From the NCBI GenBank assembly GCA_910574455.1, contig CAJSYZ010000001.1, positions 597,961 to 661,960 of the forward strand: 64,000 bases of DNA. Direction: 5' to 3'. Positions 31,880 to 43,368 of this stretch are shown here, piece after piece. Numbering within the stretch: position 1 is the first letter of the stretch; the number at the start of each line of letters is the position of its first letter. This DNA comes from Trichaptum fuscoviolaceum (taxonomy: Eukaryota; Basidiomycota; Agaricomycetes; Hymenochaetales; Trichaptaceae). Below the pieces are notes generated by a model that was given only the letters and a program-made list of their open reading frames with translations, ran no database searches and had not been told where the DNA came from. Made by a program: the position numbers and the translations under genes.

Positions 31880-34800
31880 TCACAAGTCAATATCTTCTAC
31901 TATCTTCCCTGCGATCTCAGGATTTCTGCCCTCTCCGCCGAAGAAAGTGGATCCATCTGTGTTGCGAAGTGCCCTGACAGGTCGCTTTGTCTTATCGTTC
32001 CGTTTCGACGTATTGGGCGAGTCTATCATGTCTGTATCCTCACCAGAAAGACTGCTGTCCTGTCCTGCAAGCGTACTATGATAGCCAGTGCCTCCTATGG
32101 TACGACTTGAAGCCTTTGCGCCCTGCACGCGAGTACAGAAAGGAAGTGCACCTCTGGTGTCCTTTTTCCTCGCCTTTCTTGCGCGCTGTAACACCTGGAC
32201 TGCGTCCAGTGTTCGTACGACGCCCGCCGGACACAGCAGAGGCATCCGGACGGAATCCGGGTGCATACACCGGACACCGGACGAGCAGAAAGGCTCCCGG
32301 CCGACACTCGAAGCCAAATAGCGAAGGGAAAACTGTACCTGAGCACGAGTAATTGAGCATACAAGGCACAGAGCTCACCGGCAATCACACAACGAGCAAT
32401 GCGATGGGTGGACGAGCAAACGAGCTTGCGGGATATGCGTCCGGCCGGACACTTAGAGTGTGGCGACGCGCGCGAGTGGCGTGGGAATTGGGTTGCCAAT
32501 TGAGGGACGGGGACAAAGACAACGGTTCCGGGGTAGTTTGCGTGGCCGGAGTAGCCGGTTCACACGCGGTATTCACTTGTGTTAGTCGCGTCATGTAGAC
32601 CGTGTGAAAATTAACTTACCTTTCCCCAACCACGACGTGCGAGAGCGAGAACGAGAGCGAGTCTGACGTCTGCGCTGTTGCGCGTGCTTTAGGACTCGTT
32701 TCTTCTGGTTACTTGTTTGTTTCTTGTCCTCGGGCTTCGACTACGGCAGCGCGCGACATTCTTACGGGCGCGCAAGGCTTTTACGGACGTGCAAGAGTCC
32801 ACTTTGTTTCTTGTCTTCGGACTTCTCGCGAGCAACGATTGCGGGGCGCACGCAGAAGACATACTACGGACGGTTGGCTGGAGTCCGTGCATAGGCGCGT
32901 GCTACTGGTCAGCTTAGTTCTTTCAACGGAACGACGACTTCGGGCCGCGACGGCCATCGATTCTCTCGAGCGACGCGCGCGAAGACTCTGTCTTACGGAC
33001 GGTTGGGCTGTTGGTGGATTTCATTAGTTTTCCTTCGTTGTTTCTCCTCTTCTTTCTGTCCCTCTTTTATCATTCTTTTATTGGGTCATTTAGCTACACT
33101 CCACCCCCTGAGTACCTACCTCATTTACATCTGGTGACCACCGCAGGGCAGGGAAAGTTTGTGTAGCCCCCAAAAATATTTTATTTGTCGCCCTTTTTTT
33201 TTGGGGCCTAGTAGTACAAATTTTAGTTATAAAGAAAGATAATTAGTAGCATTTTTTGGCCAGGCAAAGAACCGGCAGAAAAGGACTGAAAAAGAAAGAA
33301 AAGAAAAATGGATTGGATGAATGCAGGACAGCTTCGAGACTATTTTGTCAAGAAGTCTGTTGAGGAGTTGCGAGAGGAAGCAAGGAGCACAAGGAATGAT
33401 GTTGATGGGTTTGTGTTCGAGTTTGGGATGGATGCCCCTATGGTCTTGGATTTAGGGGGGAATAGGGGACGGAAAAGGATCGAGGAAATGGGGAAAAAAG
33501 AGCTGGTGTACGAAGTGGTTGTTTCTTTGATGCGCATACGGGTGTGCTCAAAGAAGATACGAGAGGGGGATCCAGAATATCTGGCATGGGCTCAGTATAA
33601 GCGGCAGGAAGTCCGGAATCCGAGTGACTCTCCTCAAGAAGCGCAAGTACCGGAGACGGCCCCACTGGTCAAGTGCGAGACGACTGCGAAGAAACCGGCG
33701 GACTCTCCTCAAGAAGCGCATGCACCGGTGATGTCGCAGCTGGTACGGGAGACACCTGCGAAACCAGTAGTCTCTCCTCAAGAAGCGCAAGTACCGGAGA
33801 CGGCGCAGGCGGTCGTACGGGAAGCGACTGCAAAGAGACCGGCGGACTCTCCTCAAGAAGCGCAAGCACTGGTAATGGCGCTGCTGGTCGTACGGGAGAT
33901 GACTGCGCGGAAACTGGCAGACTCTCTTCAAGAAGCGCAGGCACCGGTGATGGCGCAGCTGGCCGTACGGGAGATGTCTGCAAAGAGACAGGTAGACCCT
34001 CCTCAAGAAGCGCAAGCACCAATGACGGCGCAGCCAGTCGTACGGGAGTTGACTGCGAAGACACCGCTAGACTCTCCTCAAGAAGCGCAATTACCGGAGA
34101 CGACGCAGCTGGCCGTACGGGAGACGACTGCGAGGAAGCTGGTAGACTCTCCTCAAGAAGCGCAGGCACCGGTGATGGCACAGCTAGTCATACCATCTGC
34201 GACGAGACCAGTAGACCCTCCTCGAGAAGCGCAAGCACCAGTGACCGCGCAGCCAATCATACGGGGGACATCTGCGAAGCATCCGGTAGACCCTCCTCAA
34301 GAAGCGCAAGTACTGAGGACGGCGGCTGCGCATAGAGCAGGCTCGAGTCGCGTTGGACTCGGCTGCTTCTACTGCTGGCGGCAGGGACACCGCAAGCAGG
34401 ACTGCGAGGACCTGCGAGCGGACATCGCGCGCGGGTTGTGCAGGCTGGGTGCGGGGTACCGGGTGGTCCGGCTGGACGGTTCGGAACTACCGTACAGGTG
34501 GGGCAAGAGTCTGTGCGAGCGCGCGAGATCGCGAGGCAGACGCTTTGGCCGCGGCGAACATCATCGAGCTGAACAGTTGCAAGGGGCTGAGATAGTGTCC
34601 GTGTGGACTACTGTAGGTCGACAGAGCGCACCAGAAGCAAAGTCGAGCAGAGCACCGGTTCAGAGCAATACGGACAGACTAGTAGCGAGAGAGACCAAGG
34701 CATGCAAGAAGGAAACGGGTGATCGACTTCGCGCACCATTCTTGACGGCCAGCGGACATGTGGACGAAGCAGAGACGCGTTCGACAGATACGTTGGCCAA

Positions 34801-35522
34801 GGTTCACAGCAGTACGGGCAAGAAAGAGGAAGAGAAAGGAGATTCGGAGCTGCAGGCGCTGCGCCTTCGCGTTCAGAAGCTGGAGGAAATCATCGACCAG
34901 CTGCGAAGAGAGCTAGCAGAGCAGAATCGGCGAGGATCCAGAGCAGGCAGCAAACTCGATCAGGAAGAGGACAATGAAGAGTCTGGGTCTGTTACGGCGA
35001 CCGTAACCTCGAGCAGCGAGGGTAAGGCGCGCATTGGTACGGAGGTTGAACAAGAAGCTGAGAAGAGAAGGCGATCGACGACCAATGTCAACCGAACCAA
35101 GAGCGCACAAGCATACGGGCGAACAGTTTCAGCAGCAGCAACAGTCCTGGCAGTCGTGCAAGAAGCTGAGAAGAGAAGGCAGCCGGATACAAAGAGTGTG
35201 CGAGACGCGAGCGCACAAGCATACGGACGACCAGACTCAGCAACAGCAACAGACAAGGGTCTCGGGGAACAGAAGCACGGCTGGCGACCATCGTTTTTCT
35301 TTGAGAACAAGGGCACGGCGGCGTCTTAAGGGGGCGGAAATTTTTATCTTTATTTCTATAATTTTAATTTCAATCTTCAACTTTCACGGCGTCTCAAGCT
35401 AGTACACGCGTTTCACTGGAATTACGGATGGAAGCAATTTATTTCTCTCTTTTTTTTACTCTTTCTAACTGCATAGTATTATTAGTATCATATTCACATT
35501 CATTGACAAGTTTCAAGTTTCT

Positions 35523-35555
<33 letters not shown>

Positions 35556-37737
35556 ATTAGGATAACAGACAGACAGACAGACAGACAGAGACGAGTACAG
35601 TAGACAGTAGATAGTAACATGTAATACGGAGAGGAAGAGGAAGAGGAAGACATATGGAGATCAGCGAGGGCGAGACAACGGGCAAGCGATGGCGCGGACG
35701 AGCGGCAACTACGGCGGCAACTGCGCAGGCACGAGAACAAATACGGCGCGCGATCGAAGATGGCACGAAGAAAGGAGGAGGGACACGGGGCTAGAGGGAA
35801 TGGAAGAGGAGTTAGGAGACAGAGTCGGAAGGGGGAGACTCACGGACGACCATCGAAAAGACCGAAGTCCGGCCCAGAAATTTTCGCGATTTTCAATCAC
35901 GAGCAAACACCCACAAGACCCAGTCAAGGACCACCACTACGCATAGCATGCACGACGGACAGCTAGTCGATTCAAGCACGCGCATGAGAACCAAGCGAAA
36001 CAGAGCATCTACCTCGCAAACCCACCTCGGAAGCAAGCCAGACAGGCAAGGCCGAGTGACCGGGAGGTCACTATTCAAAGTGGGGAGGAGGTGTAACACC
36101 TGGACTGCGTCCAGTGTTCGTACGACGCCCGCCGGACACAGCAGAGGCATCCGGACGGAATCCGGGTGCATACACCGGACACCGGACGAGCAGAAAGGCT
36201 CCCGGCCGACACTCGAAGCCAAATAGCGAAGGGAAAACTGTACCTGAGCACGAGTAATTGAGCATACAAGGCACAGAGCTCACCGGCAATCACACAACGA
36301 GCAATGCGATGGGTGGACGAGCAAACGAGCTTGCGGGATATGCGTCCGGCCGGACACTTAGAGTGTGGCGACGCGCGCGAGTGGCGTGGGAATTGGGTTG
36401 CCAATTGAGGGACGGGGACAAAGACAACGGTTCCGGGGTAGTTTGCGTGGCCGGAGTAGCCGGTTCACACGCGGTATTCACTTGTGTTAGTTGCGTCATG
36501 TAGACCGTGTGAAAATTAACTTACCTTTCCCCAACCACGACGTGCGAGAGCAAGAACGAGAGCGAGTCTGACGTCTGCGCTGTTGCGCGTGCTTTAGGAC
36601 TCGTTTCTTCTGGTTACTTGTTTGTTTCTTGTCCTCGGGCTTCGACTACGGCGGCGCGCGACATTCTTACGGGCGCGCAAGGCTTTTACGGACGTGCAAG
36701 AGTCCACTTTGTTTCTTGTCTTCGGACTTCTCGCGAGCAACGATTGCGGGGCGCACGCAGAAGACATACTACGGACGGTTGGCTGGAGTCCGTGCATAGG
36801 CGCGTGCTACTGGTCAGCTTAGTTCTTTCGACGGAACGACGACTTCGGGCCGCGACGGCCATCGATTCTCTCGAGCGACACGCGCGAAGACTCTGTCTTA
36901 CGGACGGTTGGGCCGTTGGTGGATTTCATTAGTTTTCCTTCGTTGTTTCTCCTCTTCTTTCTGTCCCTCTTTTATCATTCTTTTATTGGGTCATTTAGCT
37001 ACACTCCACCCCCTGAGTACCTACCTAGTTTACAGCGCTCTCTATCTGGTCCATCGGAATTGGCTGCATCATAACATGAGTCAATATGTTCTTCTTTCAA
37101 AACCTAAAGTCGTAAAGGTAATGCAACTTACGAACATAAAAGTTTGCGTTGCCTTCAGCTTCACAAAAGCTGTCTTTTTCCTCGTTCGTTGAACCTGCAA
37201 TGCCAATATCTGGTAACTCGACTGTCGCTGTCTTGAAGATAAGGACTCACTAGCTTCAGGAGTGTCTTTCGGTTTTTTTAGCCCTCGTTTGTCAGTGCCA
37301 GCCAGCTTAGGTGCAGTTGAGCCCATCTGGGTGCGAATGTCAAGAGCCTTCGACAAATTCTTCTCAAGCTCCATCGTCTCCAGTATTGCTGTTTCCTGTT
37401 GCTCTGCTGCAGCTCTCTTTTTGCGTACCTTCTCAGATGCCTCTTGTTCTTTTGCTGCCCGTTTCTGTTCCGCATCAAGTTTTCTCTTCTCTCTCGCATC
37501 CGCGGCTTGTTGAGCCGCAGCTTCGCGCAGAGCTGCCCGTTCTTCCTTCTGTTTTTCCTTCTCCTCCTTTTCCCTCAATGCCTCACCACGCTTTGAGGCC
37601 TGCTCTTCTCTCCTTCTCTCCTTCTCTTCTTTCTCCCTCAATACCTCCTCTTTCGTTCGACGTGTTCTGAGTTTATTGACTATGGCTCCCGGGTGCTGAT
37701 CGCTATTCTTAGCCCGCGTTTGTCTTCGAGTTGACAT
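31880..37737 (-). CDS. ORF A: K/E-rich coiled-coil protein next to Plavaka transposase (split by LTR element)
   Basis: Start ATG at 37735-37737 (MSTRRQTRAKNSDQHPG). Exons 37251-37737, 37132-37194 and 37035-37063 are joined by introns of 56 and 68 nt. The third exon is then interrupted by the LTR element 32187-37034 and its 4-bp TSD gcgc, and resumes at 32182 to a stop at 31880. Removing the insertion gives a clean 293-aa frame. The N-terminal half is an almost uninterrupted charged helix (KEEVLREKEEKERRREEQAS and following), probably a coiled coil. The C-terminal half is basic and S/T-rich. Function unknown. Similar basic coiled-coil ORFs occur in many copies in Agaricomycete genomes; its position beside the transposase suggests an element-encoded accessory factor (inference). 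Confidence 0.6.
32187..33129 (+). repeat. 5' LTR of the gag-only element (943 bp)
   Basis: Direct copy of 36092-37034 with a few substitutions. It is followed by tctggtgaccaccgcagggc, where a tRNA primer would bind. The small frames within it are not genes. Confidence 0.88.
33308..35329 (+). CDS. gag-like protein with 25-aa tandem repeats and a zinc knuckle
   Basis: 673 aa, ATG start 33308 (MDWMNAGQLRDYFVKKSVEE, a SAP-like or HeH-like helical N-terminus is possible). Residues about 107-345 are 9-10 copies of a 25-residue unit, consensus SPQEAQxPxxAQxxVRExTAKxPxD. Next is a CCHC knuckle CFYCWRQGHRKQDC (typical CX2CX4HX4C of nucleocapsids), then a charged region with a coiled coil (ELQALRLRVQKLEEIIDQLR), and an E/K/Q-rich end. 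It has no protease or polymerase. Likely the RNA-packaging protein of the non-autonomous element, or a gag kept for trans use. The repeat units vary by substitution but keep frame, suggesting selection on length in frame. Confidence 0.65.
   Translation: MDWMNAGQLRDYFVKKSVEELREEARSTRNDVDGFVFEFGMDAPMVLDLGGNRGRKRIEEMGKKELVYEVVVSLMRIRVCSKKIREGDPEYLAWAQYKRQEVRNPSDSPQEAQVPETAPLVKCETTAKKPADSPQEAHAPVMSQLVRETPAKPVVSPQEAQVPETAQAVVREATAKRPADSPQEAQALVMALLVVREMTARKLADSLQEAQAPVMAQLAVREMSAKRQVDPPQEAQAPMTAQPVVRELTAKTPLDSPQEAQLPETTQLAVRETTARKLVDSPQEAQAPVMAQLVIPSATRPVDPPREAQAPVTAQPIIRGTSAKHPVDPPQEAQVLRTAAAHRAGSSRVGLGCFYCWRQGHRKQDCEDLRADIARGLCRLGAGYRVVRLDGSELPYRWGKSLCERARSRGRRFGRGEHHRAEQLQGAEIVSVWTTVGRQSAPEAKSSRAPVQSNTDRLVARETKACKKETGDRLRAPFLTASGHVDEAETRSTDTLAKVHSSTGKKEEEKGDSELQALRLRVQKLEEIIDQLRRELAEQNRRGSRAGSKLDQEEDNEESGSVTATVTSSSEGKARIGTEVEQEAEKRRRSTTNVNRTKSAQAYGRTVSAAATVLAVVQEAEKRRQPDTKSVRDASAQAYGRPDSATATDKGLGEQKHGWRPSFFFENKGTAAS
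33628..34337 (+). repeat. 75-bp coding tandem repeat, about 9.5 copies
   Basis: Each unit starts near tctcctcaagaagcgcaa and encodes SPQEAQ followed by a variable acidic or hydrophobic stretch and VRExTAK. Units are 69 or 75 bp long and differ by point changes. Confidence 0.85.
35524..35588 (+). repeat. A30 tract and (ACAG)n microsatellite
   Basis: Thirty consecutive A at 35524-35553, then (acag)n at 35565-35588, in the 3' untranslated part of the gag-only element. Confidence 0.9.
36082..36091 (+). promoter_or_regulatory. polypurine tract of the gag-only element
   Basis: ggggaggagg directly abuts the 3' LTR; position and composition fit the plus-strand primer and fix the element orientation as plus. 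Confidence 0.75.
36092..37034 (+). repeat. 3' LTR of the gag-only element (943 bp)
   Basis: Second LTR copy; the terminal six bases tttaca are shared with the 5' LTR although the two bases before them differ (ca against ag). Confidence 0.88.
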
Positions 37738-38214
37738 TCTTGTGCAGTGTTTCAAGTCGAGGCACGCTGACAGGTGCTATGAGTTTCGATGGTGAATCGA
37801 GTTGGCAAAGGTGCAAGTTGTAGTTGAAGTTGGAGATGAGGGCGCCTATTCAAGGAAAATTTACGCCCACTTGCACTTGCTGGCACTGGCAGTGCCAGTG
37901 ATTGGCAGCCTTCAAGTTAGGCTGACTCGGAATGAGCCTGACTCAGACTCGGACTTGGACACTCGGATACTCAGGCTAGCTCTATTACTAGTACTATCAC
38001 AGTGCTACTGGTACTAGTACTACTCACTGGCACTTGCAGGCTCACTGGCAGGCTGGCGGCGGTGCCACTGAGTCACTGACAGCCTGAGGCTGTGGCTACT
38101 CAGGCTACCGGTACTACTACTAGTAGTACTACTAACTTCAAGTTGTTACTACGCGGGCGTCACCGCTGAGCGTGCCATTCAACTTTAAATTCAGCGTTCA
38201 ATTTACTGGAACTA
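37738..38214. promoter_or_regulatory. divergent intergenic region between ORF A and Plavaka transposase
   Basis: A 477-nt spacer between two genes transcribed away from each other, so it should hold both promoters. It contains nested inverted repeats (ctggcactggcagtgccag) and tandem ctactagtagta runs like those at 31590-31760 and 46430-47060. No TATA box was singled out. Confidence 0.45.
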
Positions 38215-41200
38215 ATGCCGGTAACTCGGCGAAGGCCCAAACCCGTTCATCTTACAGATATCTTTCCCCCGACTATTCGATGCACCTTCTCCTTCTGCAG
38301 CAGGAGGTTCAAGAATCAATCCGCAAGGACAAGACATGAATATTCAGCTCACCCGTCATCATTTGCAACAAGACCTGCTGCTTGTGGTTACGACTTGGAT
38401 TCCTCACCCAAGCGACCCGCACGACCTTCGACACCTCAAGCTCTTCCTGGCTCTCCTGAACTTCCAACAGACTTGGAGGGCCATCATGAAGATGAAAGCG
38501 GCTGCAACTCTTCAAGTTACGACTACGACATTTCTATACTCACACAGGATATCTCGATGCTTAGCATAGGCCGAGACGAGCTGCTTCAAGATTTAGACGG
38601 TCCTGATTGCCTGCCCCATGCTGACACTGGAGATGACGAACTTGAAGACCAAGACCTATCTTCTGCTGATCCGGACTCCGACATTGGAGATTATGAAGAG
38701 AACAATGATAACTTAAAGGTGTATCACAGATATTTAAATGGTGCGCGCTAAGTATGATGTCTCCGGTTTACTGTAGCATTCTGACACCAAATATCGTGCA
38801 GCCACTCCATGCGATGAAGAAGGGAACTTGTTAGAAAAGGAAGAACCGCCCGTTTTACGGAACGAACCTGCGTCAAATGACTGGTTTCCCTATTTGTGCC
38901 GAGCAGATTTCGAGCTCACAGATTTTCTCTATCGCGAAGAGCAAATGTCTGCTGGCAACATAACAAAGCTTCTCGGAATTATGAAGGCTTATCAACTAAT
39001 TCAGTCCACGGAGAACGCAAAATCTATTAGATATCCCGAATTGGACGCGACAGATCCCAATGATGACTCAAGTCTGGATACAGCTGGTGCACTGCTTGAT
39101 GGAGATGCACAAAATTTGTACAAGATCATTGACACTACAAAAGTCGGTGATGTATCTTGGAAATCCTTCAGTAACTTCTACACTAACGACAAGGGCCAAA
39201 AAGCGTCAAATGAGAACATCGAGTCATGGAAGAGGAAAGAATATGATGTATGGTATCGGGATCCTTTGGAAGTGATACGAAATTTGGTGGATAATCCGGC
39301 TTTAGAAGGCGAATTTGACTTTGTCCCGTTTCGTGAATTTCAGACAAAGGAGGACACCGATAATACCAATGACAAAGAACGAGTTTTCAGAAATTACATG
39401 TCCGGGAATTTTGCTTGGGAACAGGCTGTAAGTCATGACTCATTAACTTGCACAGATACTTATTATCCTTGACTTAGAACAAGATCTATGCAGAAGATAA
39501 AGCAGTCCATGGATCTATGTTTGTCCCGGTCATTTTAGGGAGCGATAAGACAACGGTTTCTGTTGGAACTGGCAATAATGAATACTATCCTTTGTATCTC
39601 TCGATTGGGAATGTATCAAACAAGGCCCGGCGGTCCCAGAAACTGAATACAGTCCAGCTCATAGCATTTCTGGCAATACCAAAGAGTATGTGTTAATAGT
39701 GATCTACTATTTGATTGAGTTCTGATGCTTTGCAGCTGAGCGGCAATACAAAAAGTCAGATGACTTCCGGCGTTTTCGACATCAGATTTTTCATTCGTCT
39801 ATATCGAGGATCTTAAACTCGCTGAAAACCGCAATGATCATGAACACTCAGAAAACTATTCTCCGGTGCCCTGATGGTCACTTGCGTAGGTCAGTTTTCG
39901 GACTCAGCTCATATATAGCCGATTATCCGGAACAGGTCAGCCTTTGCGCCATATGCACTGGATGGTGCTGCAAGTAAGTACTACCGCCCTCAGGCTTTCC
40001 TGAAATCAAGCTCTGTGGTGATGACTTACTTTCAACATTATAGATGCACAGCGCCTCACAAGGACCTCGATAATCCGGAATTTGTATCAATTCCTCGAAC
40101 AAAAGAGCTGCACAAACAATTGATAGAACAGGTAGACGCCAACAACATGAATAAAGCAACAATTCGGAAAGAGTACGGATTCCACCAGGACATTGTGGTA
40201 CGTGCTTCAAATTATTCATTGGATGCGTATATTGCAACTGATACGTTGCTCCGTAGCCTTTCACCAATGACATTCCGCGCGCAGATATATGCGATCTCAT
40301 ATCTCCGGACCTGCTGCACCAAATCATCAAAGGCGTGTTCAAGGATCATCTTGTCGAGTGGATATGTCAGAGCTTGACCACATCAGAGCTGGACATTGTG
40401 GATAAAAGGTACTGTTTTTTCACAAGTTGTTTAATGTGAATACCGTTGCTAATCTCCACGTAGAATCAGAGTCGCTGCTCCTTTTCCTGGACTTCGCAGA
40501 TTCCCCGAAGGCCGAGGCTTCAAGCAATGGACAGGCAATGATTCTAAGGCACTTATGAAAGTATGTGACCTTTTTATCTTGTTCGAGGCAGTGGTTTGCT
40601 GATATTTGATGCAATTTGCTTAGGTGTATCTTCCGGCTATCGTGGGCATTGCACACAATGATATGATTCGCACATTAAGTGCATTTCTAGACTTCTGTTA
40701 CCTTGTGCGTCGGTACACGATTACAGCCTCAACTCTTGATCAAATCAAAGCCTCTTTGGATCACTTTCACCGTTATCGGCAAATATTCATAGCTAAGGGC
40801 ATCCGGGATAACTTTTCACTACCACGACAGCATGCTATGGTCCATTATCCAACATTGATTCCTCTGTTTGCTGCACCGAGCGGGCTGTGTTCATTGATTA
40901 CAGAGAATAAACATATTTATGCGGTCAAAGAAATGTGGCGACGCTCGAACAGAAATGATCCCTTGGGCCAGATGATCACAGCGAACCAACGACTCAGCAA
41001 ACTTATTGCATCGAGGTCAGACTTCAAACGGCGTGGAATGCTGGACAATACACTATCCGAGGCTACGTGGAAAGTTTTGCGAGATGTTCTGCGGAAGAAT
41101 ATGTCAGAGCCGGAGGAGGATGATGCTGAGAGGATCCCGAATCAGAGGGAGCAGTTGCAGTGTATTGGTGTGGCAGGAGCAGCCAATGATACAGATAATT

Positions 41201-42269
41201 TCTTCGATGGCATTGTGGGTAATCAAGAGCACAACGAAATTGCTGACCTGGATGATTTCGGCAGTTCATCAGTGGGAGGACTGCAGAGTAGTGTGGTTCT
41301 TCATGATGTGGAAAATACAGAACATCGGTTCCGCTTGGGTGGTAGAAGCGACCCTTCAAGCTTAATATTAATGGCTTCAAAACAACATTAGTAACACGAG
41401 CTTGAAGTTGTGGCGCTGGACATCTGACTTCTTCGTTGTTATCCTTACAGAGTCCAGTAAGCTGTACCCCAAACAGCTCAATGCTCTTGTGACAATGAAA
41501 GGTCATCCGGAACTCCGGCGGCTCCGACAACTCATCAAAATATACTTATTCTGCAAGTACGAACGGTGCAACTTGAACGAATTAGGATACTACGACCTCG
41601 GAAGTGCTTCTGACAGCCTGATAGAAGCCGAACAACACTTTGCACTGGACATGGGCAATGACATTGCCATCTTCCATTCAGCTACCGCGTATTTCGCCTA
41701 CCGCGGCGAATCGATTCCTATAGAGCAAGCAATGAGGGAGGTGATCAGGTCCAATTCCTCTTGGCGCGGAAAACCACGACGTGATGTCGTTCTTGTCCAA
41801 GTTGATTCTCGCAAAAAGGGGTTTGCGGGCATGCAAATTGCTCGGGTTATGCTTCTTTTCTCCTTCACTGCCAACGGAGAACGGCAGGAATGCGCCCCTC
41901 GTCCAGTTTTTCAAGAACATTGGAGACTCACCTGACAGAAAAACAAGAATGTGGATAGTCGAGCCAGAGTATGAGTCAGAGACCTCTACCGCGTGCCAGC
42001 GTATTGGAAGTTGCCGTCAACTGAGTGACAATGACACCTCAGGCTCAGGCTACCACCGTCACGGTGACTCCAAAACTCCAAAGTTATCCGTGATAGCTCT
42101 AGGGAGTATCTTCCGTTTAGCTCACCTCCTTGGGGTTCCAAAGGGTGATGAATGTCCTCCGAAGTCATTGACACCTGAGGAGTCCCTGGACTTTTACGAT
42201 AGATTCTATGTTAACCGATTTGCTGACATGCACATGCATGAAACATTGTACAAAAGTAGACAACAATAA
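38215..42269 (+). CDS. Plavaka-type transposase (C2H2 zinc finger; one frameshift)
   Basis: Large multi-exon transposase of the CACTA-related Plavaka group. Exon 1 (from ATG 38215) has a C2H2 finger CTFSFCSRRFKNQSARTRHEYSAH. Later exons carry the family's ordered blocks: WFPYLCRADFELTDFLYREE, YDVWYRDPLEVIRNL, FVPVILGSDKTTVSVG followed by YYPLYLSIGNVSNKARR, SSYIADYPEQVSL with CTAPHKDL, DLLHQIIKGVFKDHLVEW (near 40300), and FCYLVRRYTITASTLDQI with SLPRQHAMVHYPTLI. The C-terminal DSRKKGFAGMQIARVMLLF ends before MWIVEPE. The last part changes frame at a CCCC run (41895-41898); one C fewer would give CALVQFF, the expected form. This copy may therefore encode a C-terminally truncated protein. Seven or so short introns; not every boundary was resolved. 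Confidence 0.78.
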
Positions 42270-42966
42270 AGATAAACCCTCATTTACTAGTAGCACACAA
42301 AGTACCTTTAAGTTGAAACTTATGAAGTAAGGATATGACATTTAAATGTTCAACATTGTACGAAGCTAGACAATAATTACTAAGTTAAGCTGTACTATTG
42401 AGACTTACGTAGTAGTGCTCTACTAGTAGTAGTAGTAGTGAGCATGTACTACTACTAGCAATTAAAGAGGAAAAATGTAAACACAGCAGACCTTGCACCA
42501 GAGGGCATGCCATGATATTGACAGTATGGTACAGAAGCCTGTTGCTGTCAACAGTGATCAACTTCAACTATTACTAGTAAGTGTTTTTTTGGCTCGCATT
42601 CAAGTTGTACTACAGTTTACATTGCCAGAGCCAGTGGCAACCACATCATAGTATTCAATGTTCAAGGTAATATTATTACAACAAATCTCAAAGCGACATA
42701 AGAAAAAACTGAAAATGCAAGCATAGCGCAGAGACTCGGATTACAAGGGTACTCAAAGTCATAGGTTCACCTCCAAGTCCTCAGCGTTTCCCATGATATA
42801 AGTGCCTGGGAGTGGTTGGCTGACAACTTCACTCTGAAACCGCTTGACGGGAGAACAGCTACTAGTAAATGCAGTGAGCGTATAATATGGAAATGAGGAG
42901 ACTTTGTCACTTACAATTATTACTGATTGCTGTGTCCATTGTCAACCCACCACCTTCGAAAAACTA
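42270..42966. other. spacer between convergent genes
   Basis: A/T-rich, with tagtagtagtagtag runs near 42420-42450. It lies between the transposase and ORF C, which converge here, so it should hold both terminators. No ORF supported. Confidence 0.35.
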
Positions 42967-43202
42967 CTACGGCTCGTCGCGGTGACCTTCAGGACTTGAA
43001 GGCTTGGAGTCATCCTTTGACTCTATCGCCAATTTCACATAATTGCGATACCCTAAGACTTCACGAATATCAACGGGATTTTTGACGCCTTCCGGGACTT
43101 TTGCCTCGAATGTCGAGCACACCAACTCCATCAGATAGTGTTGGTATCTCTGCATGTCACTGTCCTTCAAGTGGCGAAGCTGTGTATCCGATTCCTGTTC
43201 GA

Positions 43203-43325
43203 CCTTGCCCTTGCCCTTGCCCTTGCCCTTGCCCTTGCCCTTGCCCTTGCCCTTGCCCTTGCCCTTGCCCTTGCCCTTGCCCTTGCCCTTGCCCTTGCCC
43301 TTGCCCTTGCCCTTGCCCTTGCCCT
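43203..43325 (-). repeat. (CCCTTG)n hexanucleotide repeat, about 20 copies, coding for GK repeats
   Basis: Tandem cccttg on the plus strand; on the minus strand it encodes Gly-Lys repeats inside ORF C, preceded by EGEREREG. The three plus-strand frames across it are shadows. Confidence 0.9.
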
Positions 43326-43368
43326 CGCGCTCGCGCTCGCCCTCGGCCTTATATGCCGCCATGCTCGC

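Larger units (their letters stand above)
32187..37034 (+). mobile_element. gag-only (non-autonomous) LTR retrotransposon
   Basis: A 4848-bp element with two 943-bp LTRs (32187-33129 and 36092-37034) beginning tgtaacacc and ending tttaca. It is flanked by the 4-bp repeat gcgc (32183-32186, 37035-37038). I counted at least eight LTR differences, so it is older than the two Gypsy elements. A polypurine tract precedes the 3' LTR. The only long frame (33308-35329) is gag-like; there is no protease, RT or integrase, so mobility must depend on another element. It interrupts ORF A. Confidence 0.88.

Noticed and set aside
33628..34337. Regular 75-bp repeats considered as a CRISPR-like or satellite array
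   Set aside because: There are no spacers; the units keep one reading frame inside a zinc-knuckle ORF, so it is a coding tandem repeat.
37081..37755. ORF A read as one continuous 224-codon frame
   Set aside because: Its C-terminal part reads through two introns; using consensus donors and acceptors gives a longer frame consistent across the LTR insertion.
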